This document shows positions 58,401-64,000 of a stretch of DNA of 64,000 nucleotides, in pieces. The translations under genes were made by a program, and so were the position numbers. Location: NCBI GenBank assembly GCA_019925795.1, contig CM034304.1, positions 9,673,471 to 9,737,470 on the forward strand, given 5' to 3'. The first letter of the stretch is position 1; every line of letters starts with the position of its first letter. The DNA is from Dendrobium chrysotoxum. Taxonomy: Eukaryota > Streptophyta > Magnoliopsida > Asparagales > Orchidaceae. Below the pieces are notes generated by a model. It saw only the letters and a list, made by a program, of their open reading frames with translations. It had not been told where the DNA came from and did no database searches.

Positions 58401-59070
58401 CCAGAAGTAAATTTGTGCATGGTGGAGAAGAAGATAGCAGTGTGGTAATTGCATCCAATTTGATTAGTTATGCCTCAATTTTATCTATTGTTGGGTTTGG
58501 TAAATTTAAATCAGGCCACTAGCGTGTTAATCAGTCGAATCGGCTTTTGAAGAATTGTTGGCACCCTACTCCTCCCGATTGGATCAAAGTTAATATTGAT
58601 GCTTCTTTACTTCCATCGTATAAAGCAGGTGTTAGGGGGGATTTTTCGAGATCACAAAGGGAGATTTTAATTAGCATTTGGATTAAGTTATGTTGGGATG
58701 TCTCTTGGTTGGAGATGTTTTCTATTCACACTCTGAGCTCTATGATGTAAGGTTGGATGTTGCAATACAAAGGTATAATCATAGAAGGGGATAATTCTAA
58801 TGTTATTAAATTTCTTCATGGAGCTATGATGATGGTGAATGCTGATAAGGCTGGCCGTTGGATGGAAGAGCTTACTTTTCTGAAAGATTTTAATCATCTT
58901 ATTTTTAATTGTGTTTATAGGGAATGTAATAAGTTAGTGGATTTATGTGCTAAATTTGCTCTTTCTAGTAATTTTGTTTAAGATGATATTAGTATGAATA
59001 ATGTTCCTCCTTTTCCTCATATGTTCAAAAAGGAATGTGGTTATATTGGTTCATTAGGTAGCTTGTATTA
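55480..59070 (+). pseudogene. LINE-C ORF2, broken, RT part deleted
   Basis: ATG at 55480 starts MTSIAFWNYRGARMRQ. Endonuclease is decayed to about 56330 (LETMLTYIDRKEV, LSGGILVLWRSN). After the linker (56271-56531) the motif DGDTNSKFFQSF (near 56560) is followed only about 270 bp later by LINGRPYDWIKAKSRF-QGCPLSP, whereas in LINE-F the same motifs are 800 bp apart; thus about 0.5 kb of RT fingers and palm is missing. The box YVDD is present at 57022-57033. zf-RVT is near 58185-58250 (CPRGCIMVENQEHVVVKC), RNase H 58560-58980 (VNIDAS, IIIEGDN, CAKFAL). Inactive. Confidence 0.78.
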
Positions 59071-59118
59071 GATTTTTGTTTTTTAGTGCTATTGCAATTG
59101 CATCTTTAAAAAAAAAAA

Positions 59119-59379
59119 GGAAATTTGGACCCTGGTAGTTTTACTATGGAATATTTAGTGGCTTAAATACTTCAGGGGTTTAATCCTTAAGTGTTATTAA
59201 TAATAGATAAAATAACATGTATTCTAACACTTATAATCTCAATTAGAATAACCATCCCGACTTTAAATAGAATAATAATTCTTATGGGGTTAGTCATTGG
59301 AATTCTAACCAACCCAACCAAGTCGGACCCTAAACCCACTTGAATAGGAATTTGGACATTGGTAATTTTTCCATTTTTA
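59119..59379. other. Unassigned DNA before the second Athila fragment
   Basis: No coding frame. It may be an old gag part or another repeat; 'gaatttggacattgg' near 59349 echoes 'gaaatttggaccctgg' at 59119, nothing more. Confidence 0.3.
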
Positions 59380-61745
59380 TAGTTATAGGGTATAAATTTT
59401 ATCGGAGGGCATTATGTGACTTAGGAACTAGCATAACTCTCATGTCCCTATTCATATTCAAATAAATTAACATAGGAGATGTGCAACCCACCGTTGTTAC
59501 CTTTTGTTAGCAGATCATTCACTCACTTATGTAAGGGAGTGATAGATAATGTATTAGCCAAGGTAGTTAAGCTTTTTCTTTCTTGTTGACTTCATTATCT
59601 TTGATATGGAGGAAAATAACGAGATACATATTATCTTGGTTATGCCTTTCTTAGCTATTGGTTGGGTGATGATTAATTTATAGAAGGAATGTTGACCATG
59701 AGGGTTTAGGACTTGGAAGTTACCTTGAATATGCTAAAGTATATGAAGTTTCCTAAGGATCATTGAGGAATGTTATAGAGTAGATTTTGCAGATGATTGT
59801 GTTAAGTATTTATCACGGAATTATTGATAGTTAATACTTTAGAGAGAGTATTATGTGAGGATGACATAGGCATGGTAGATGGAGATTCTGTTCATATGAT
59901 TAGTGAAGTCCCAAGATTATTTGGAAAAAGGTATCAAGTGTTAGATACATTATCTCATGGAAATCCCTTGAAACCGTCTATTGTAAAGGCACTTATTCTA
60001 GATTTAAAAGCAATATCTACCCATTTAAATTATGCCTTTTTAGGAGAGGAGTCAAACTTACCTGTCATTATTTCTATTGATCCAGGAGAAGATCAAAAAG
60101 GTAAGTTGATTAGGGTTCTTGGCACATAAAACAAAGTTTTTGCTTAGACAATTACAAATATTAAGGGAATTAGTCCATCCTTGTGTATAAAAAGATAGTG
60201 TTTGGGTGATTATGGTTCTTATTCACTAGGAGAACTATAGGTTGGAGAAATGTATTGATTATATGAAGCTGAACAAAGTTATCAGGAATAACTATTTTCT
60301 TTTTGTTCTTTATTGTTCATATGTTAAATAAGTTTGCACGACACTCTTTTTACTACTTCATTAATGGTTTTTAAGGTTACCCTTAGATTCCTATAACACT
60401 AGAGGATGAAGACAATACTACATTCACCAATCCTTATGGAAACATTATATTTAGGAGGATACTGTTTAGATTATGTAATGTCCCTGCTACTTTCCAAAGG
60501 TACATGATGCTAATTTTTTTATTTAATTAATTAGGGCATTGAAATATTTATGGATGAGTTCTCTATTTTTGATACCCCATTTGATCTTACTTGGAGTATT
60601 TACCTATAGTTTTAAAAAGATGTGTAGAAATTAATTTAGAACTAAATTGGGAGAAATGGTAATTCATAATAGCAGAAGACATAGTTTTTGGACATAAAAT
60701 TTTAAAGTGGGGCTTAGAAATGGGTAGGTCCAAAGTACACGTCATTTAATCCACCACCCACTTCTATTAAAGGAATTAAATGGATTTTAGGACATGCTCG
60801 TATCTGTAGGATATTCTTTAAGGAATTTTCAAAAATAACTAAGCCTTTGTGTCATTTACTTGAAAAAAATATCCCTTCTAAATTTAATGATGAATGTCTT
60901 AAAGCTTTCAATATTTTGAAATAGCATTTGCTCACTACACCTATCATTTTTTGATCTTGATTGGATATTACATTTTGAAATAATGTTCAATCATACTGAT
61001 TATATTTTTAGAGCTATTTTAGGGCAAAGAAGAAATATAAGTTTTCATATTATATTCTATGCTAACAGGACATTAGTGCATCCCAAGTTAACTATACTAC
61101 CAAAGAAAAAGAATTATTACCAATTTTCTTTGCCTTTGATAAGTTTAGACCCTATTTTTATCAGTACCAAAGTTTCAGTGTACATTAACAATTTTGCCGT
61201 CAAGTTTCTAGTGTTGAAAAGGATGCTAAGCCTTGATTGGTAAGGTGGATTCTTTTGTTGTAAGAATTTAATATAGAAATCTAAGATAAAAAAAGAATGG
61301 AGAACAAGGTGGCTAATCATTTATCTTGATTATAGAGAAATAATTATGCTCATAATTATGCTAATAATAATGAATTTTTCCCTTATAAGAAATTATTTGC
61401 ACTCTATTTATTGTGTGTGCTTCAGTATGCTGACATTGTGAACTATGATATTAGTGGAGTGATACCATTTGATATGACATTTTCCCAAATGCAAAAACTT
61501 TTGCATGATGCCAAATTCTATTCTTTGGATGAACCATATTTATTTAGGAGTTATAAAGATCAAATCATTAGAAAATGTGTCCTAGAAGAGGAGTTTGAAA
61601 CTATCATTAGGTGTGTCATGATTCTTAGTCTAGAGGGTATTTTAAAGGATTTAATACTGCTTTTATGATCATGCCTACCCTATGTAAGGATGTGAATGAT
61701 TATGTTAAAAGATGTGATAGATATCAGAGGGTAAGAAATATTTCT
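59380..61745 (+). pseudogene. Second Athila pol fragment (protease, RT, RNase H, integrase zinc finger)
   Basis: The protease motif DLGTSIT is at 59418-59438 with the catalytic Asp kept; DMEEN and IILVMPFLAIG follow near 59605-59660. The 102-codon frame 59824-60129 includes LKPSIVKALILDLKAISTHLNYAFLGEESNLPVIIS, the linker before RT. The RT box is FMDE at 60547-60558 (second Asp changed to Glu). RNase H: ILHFEIMFNHTDYIFRAILGQRR near 60965-61030. Integrase zinc-finger region: LLHDAKFYSLDEPYLFRSYKDQIIRKCV at 61497-61580. LINE-E interrupts it at about 61745. Compared with the first element it shows the uninterrupted protease-to-RT join. Confidence 0.8.
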
Positions 61746-64000
61746 TTTTTTTTTCTTTTGAAAAGATGCCAAAGGGATAAATGAAAGAAACCTAATACAA
61801 GCTATCCTTCAACAAAGAAATAAAAGAAGGAGGAATCTTATTAAAGCTAATATCATCAAAAAAAAATCACCCAAAATGGCAAAGTTAGCACAAAAATCAG
61901 CTAACTCATTACAACTCCTATTAGAGAAAAGAAATAAAAATTGACTAAACTCATTTAAAAAAGAAAAGTCTTTAACTTCAATCAAATATTCAATTCCTTG
62001 CAAGTTGCCAGTTGAACTTTGAAGAGCCTTCATAACATTAAAATTGTCTCCTTCTATAATTATTCCTTTAGCTTTGAACATCCAATCTTGAAAAATAATC
62101 TTTAATGAACGAACAGCCAATAAATCTAATTGGCCAACATCCAAATGGATGCAACTGAAACCAAAAGAAAGGAAAAACCTGCCTTTATGATCACTAATGA
62201 CTCCACTGATTCCTGCTTTATTAGAACTCAATAAGGAAGCATCAATATTAACTTTAATCCATTTGGGAGGAGGAGGATGCCAAGAATTAGATAGTTGAAG
62301 AAGCTGGTTAGCACCCCAGTGATACGAAATAGGATTAATTTGATGATCTAATGACACCAGACTAATAGTACTGGCCGTAATAAACGTCAAGGAATATTCT
62401 GACTTACTATGCTTAACATTAGTCCTACTCTTCCAAAAAAAATAAACCAATGTACTATACAATTTAGCAATGAAAGGATTAACCAAAGAAAGCTTATCAA
62501 GATTAAATGTACATTCCTCAAGTGAAGAAAAAATTGGGATAGAATGCCCCCATTCATTAAGCAGATAAATCTCTTGAATGATCTTGGAACATACAGCAAC
62601 AACGTGACATAAATCTTCCGCAGCAGAGCAACCTCTTGGGCATGCCCTATCATCCATCAACCTTCTATATCTCTGGAAATCATTAGTAGAAATTGCACCA
62701 ATAAGTAATTGCCACCAAAAGACCTCAACCAATGGAGCTAGTGCCAGCTTCTTCATCCACTTCCAATGAACATCTTGCTCCTAGTACTTTGCCACTCCAA
62801 CTGAAGCCAGAGCAGAAATTTTTGTACCAGAGAAATTCTTTTTTAGTTACATTTGATCAGATAAACCTCCAGAACCAATTTGAATTTTCATGATATTATC
62901 AATTAATTGAATACCAAAATACATATACAACTCCTCTACATTCTAACTTCCACTATTAATGAAGTTATCAAGTGACAGAACTTCATTGTCTAGAATTGTT
63001 ACATACGTTGGACATCTTTCAATACCCCTATCAAGAATCCGAACATCCTTCATGATGTTAATATACATACCTGAACCAATAGTCCATCTCAAAATTGGAT
63101 GAAGAGCTTTAGCGCCACTAATAGTAATTTTCAATGTAGAAGAAGAGTTTCTTTTGATTTCATAATTCCAAATGTCACTCCCATACCTAGCAATCACGGA
63201 TTTGTTAAAAAGAGAATCCGGCTTGTTGATGAAATTCCAAGCAAAATTTTCTTGTAAAGGCCCAACCATGGAAGATGCTGAATGCAGACCTAGTGCTCCA
63301 AAAATTTCAACTTACATAACACCTCCCAAGCAACATAATGAATACCATGTTTACCATTTTGCTTATGCCATAAAAAACATCTACAAATTTTATCAACCTC
63401 ATTCAAAATACCCAAAGGGACTAAAGAATGAGTAGACAAAAAAATAGGAGGAGATAGCAATACAGATTTAACTAGGACGAACCTCCCCGCTAATGAGATA
63501 TACCTATTCCCCCAAGCATTCAACTTCAAGTAAGACTTCTCTAATAAATTTTGAAAATCAGAAGACACAAGTCACGTAAGTGCAATCTTGATCCCAAGGT
63601 AGTTCAGCACTTTCACCTCTTTATAACCAAATAATTTGGATATACTTCTCTTCTTATTACAACGAATAGCTTTTCCAAACAAGATAGATAGTTTTTGAAT
63701 ATTGACTTTTTAGCCTGTCCACTTGCAATAATCTGAAATAATTATTTTTCATCCTCCATATGGCCTAGGCTTTGCTTCCAAGAATAAGAGAATTTCATCT
63801 GCATAAATTAAATGTGATATTTTCTAATTGGTAGGAGCAGTCTTGATTCCCAAATTCTTCCCTCTTTGGTAAAAGGGTACTGACAAAAGTTGAGAACACA
63901 AGATAAACATGTATGGGGATAACAGACACGCTTGCCTAAAGCCACTTTTAGCTACAATCCACTTAGAGTTGTTTCCATTAATCCTAATTGAGAACTTAGG
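61746..64000 (-). mobile_element. LINE-E, 3' part, continuing beyond the window
   Basis: The 3' end is on the left: on the minus strand 'agcttgtattaggtttctttc', 'ggcatcttttcaaaag', then an A-rich tail at about 61745-61765. It contains the 3' half of ORF2 and runs off the window to the right. It sits in Athila integrase sequence. The exact left edge is unclear because the tail (T-rich on the plus strand) merges with 'aaatatttc'. Confidence 0.8.
61792..64000 (-). pseudogene. LINE-E ORF2, 3' half (RT end, zf-RVT, RNase H)
   Basis: From the right edge: FRQACLLSP-type motif, then the RT box as YADE at 63805-63794, so the second Asp is Glu. Thumb and connection: LNAWGNRYISLAGRFVLVKS (63568-63290) and 63269-62943. 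A 315-codon open frame (62756-61809) holds zf-RVT (CPRGCSAAEDLCHVVAVC) and RNase H (WIKVNIDAS, GVISDHKGR, IIIEGDN, NELADFCANFA) with the acidic residues mostly kept; the Glu is Asp (QLDLLAV). A T-run shift near 61855-61865 changes the last residues. It is the most complete RNase H domain in the window. Confidence 0.82.

Larger units (their letters stand above)
53263..59118 (+). mobile_element. LINE-C: LINE with complete ends but internal RT deletion
   Basis: The 5' end GAGAGTGTTTAGGTTTTTAG (near 53263) corresponds to that of LINE-D; the 3' end is 'gcttgtattagatttttg', 'gcaattgcatcttt' and poly-A (59108-59118). ORF1 53349-55480, ORF2 55480 to about 59070, joined by TAATG. No convincing target duplication (compare 'aaatctttgg' before and 'gaaatttgg' after). 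About 5.9 kb against 6.4 kb in LINE-D, the difference being mostly an RT deletion. Confidence 0.8.

Noticed and set aside
53253..59129. Target duplication of LINE-C from 'aaatctttgg' and 'gaaatttgg'
   Set aside because: Too short and imperfect compared with the 15- and 17-bp duplications of LINE-D and LINE-B.

Overview
The window is nuclear DNA of a plant, probably a flowering plant and perhaps a eudicot. It is AT-rich. It contains Athila-type Ty3/gypsy remnants with an env-like region, Ty1/copia elements with long LTRs, L1-like LINEs with an ORF1 of the DUF4283 plus zinc-knuckle type and an ORF2 with endonuclease, reverse transcriptase (RT), zf-RVT and RNase H, and a non-autonomous hAT-like DNA transposon. 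I found no convincing host gene, tRNA, rRNA or CRISPR array. Nearly everything assignable is transposable element, most of it degenerate and nested, as in pericentromeric or other gene-poor plant chromatin.

Layout. 1-16454: a Copia array in which two internal regions share one LTR (LTR-internal-LTR arrangement; the first LTR lies off the window). The last LTR is split by an 8-kb LINE (LINE-A, 7836-15852), and LINE-A itself carries an 872-bp hAT-like element (11072-11943) in its RT region. 16460-23127: a ~98-bp minisatellite, unassigned AT-rich DNA, a solo Copia LTR with a perfect 5-bp target duplication (19143-20927), and another LTR of the same family (21489-23127). 23128 to about 47290: a decayed Athila element interrupted by a collapsed second Athila copy (24120-26800), by LINE-A' on the minus strand (28793-34559) that is itself interrupted by LINE-B (30543-33216, 17-bp target duplication), by an LTR-like block (35660-37560), and by full-length LINE-D on the minus strand (39695-46060, 15-bp target duplication). 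47830-52872: LINE-F. 53263-59118: LINE-C. 59380 to about 61745: a second Athila pol fragment. 61746-64000: LINE-E on the minus strand, running off the window.

How the parts relate. LINE-B, C, D, E and F share a 3' tail and ORF layout and form one family; LINE-A and A' form a second family with a long 3' UTR and an A-run plus GA-repeat tail. In every copy where I could read the ORF1/ORF2 junction of the first family (C, D, F) the ORF1 stop and ORF2 start overlap as TAATG, which suggests coupled translation. The Copia LTRs carry two unusual features: dense near-palindromes with GTAC half-sites upstream of the TATA box, and in the transcribed leader a tandem series of small hairpins whose stems vary with compensating changes. 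The latter is the best candidate here for an undescribed functional element. Many inactivating changes are G-to-A or C-to-T transitions, consistent with decay of methylated DNA.

Limits: all homology calls are from reading motifs, without alignments or database searches. Boundaries are exact only where a target duplication is quoted. Many open frames here begin with codons other than ATG, so starts of decayed genes are not meaningful.
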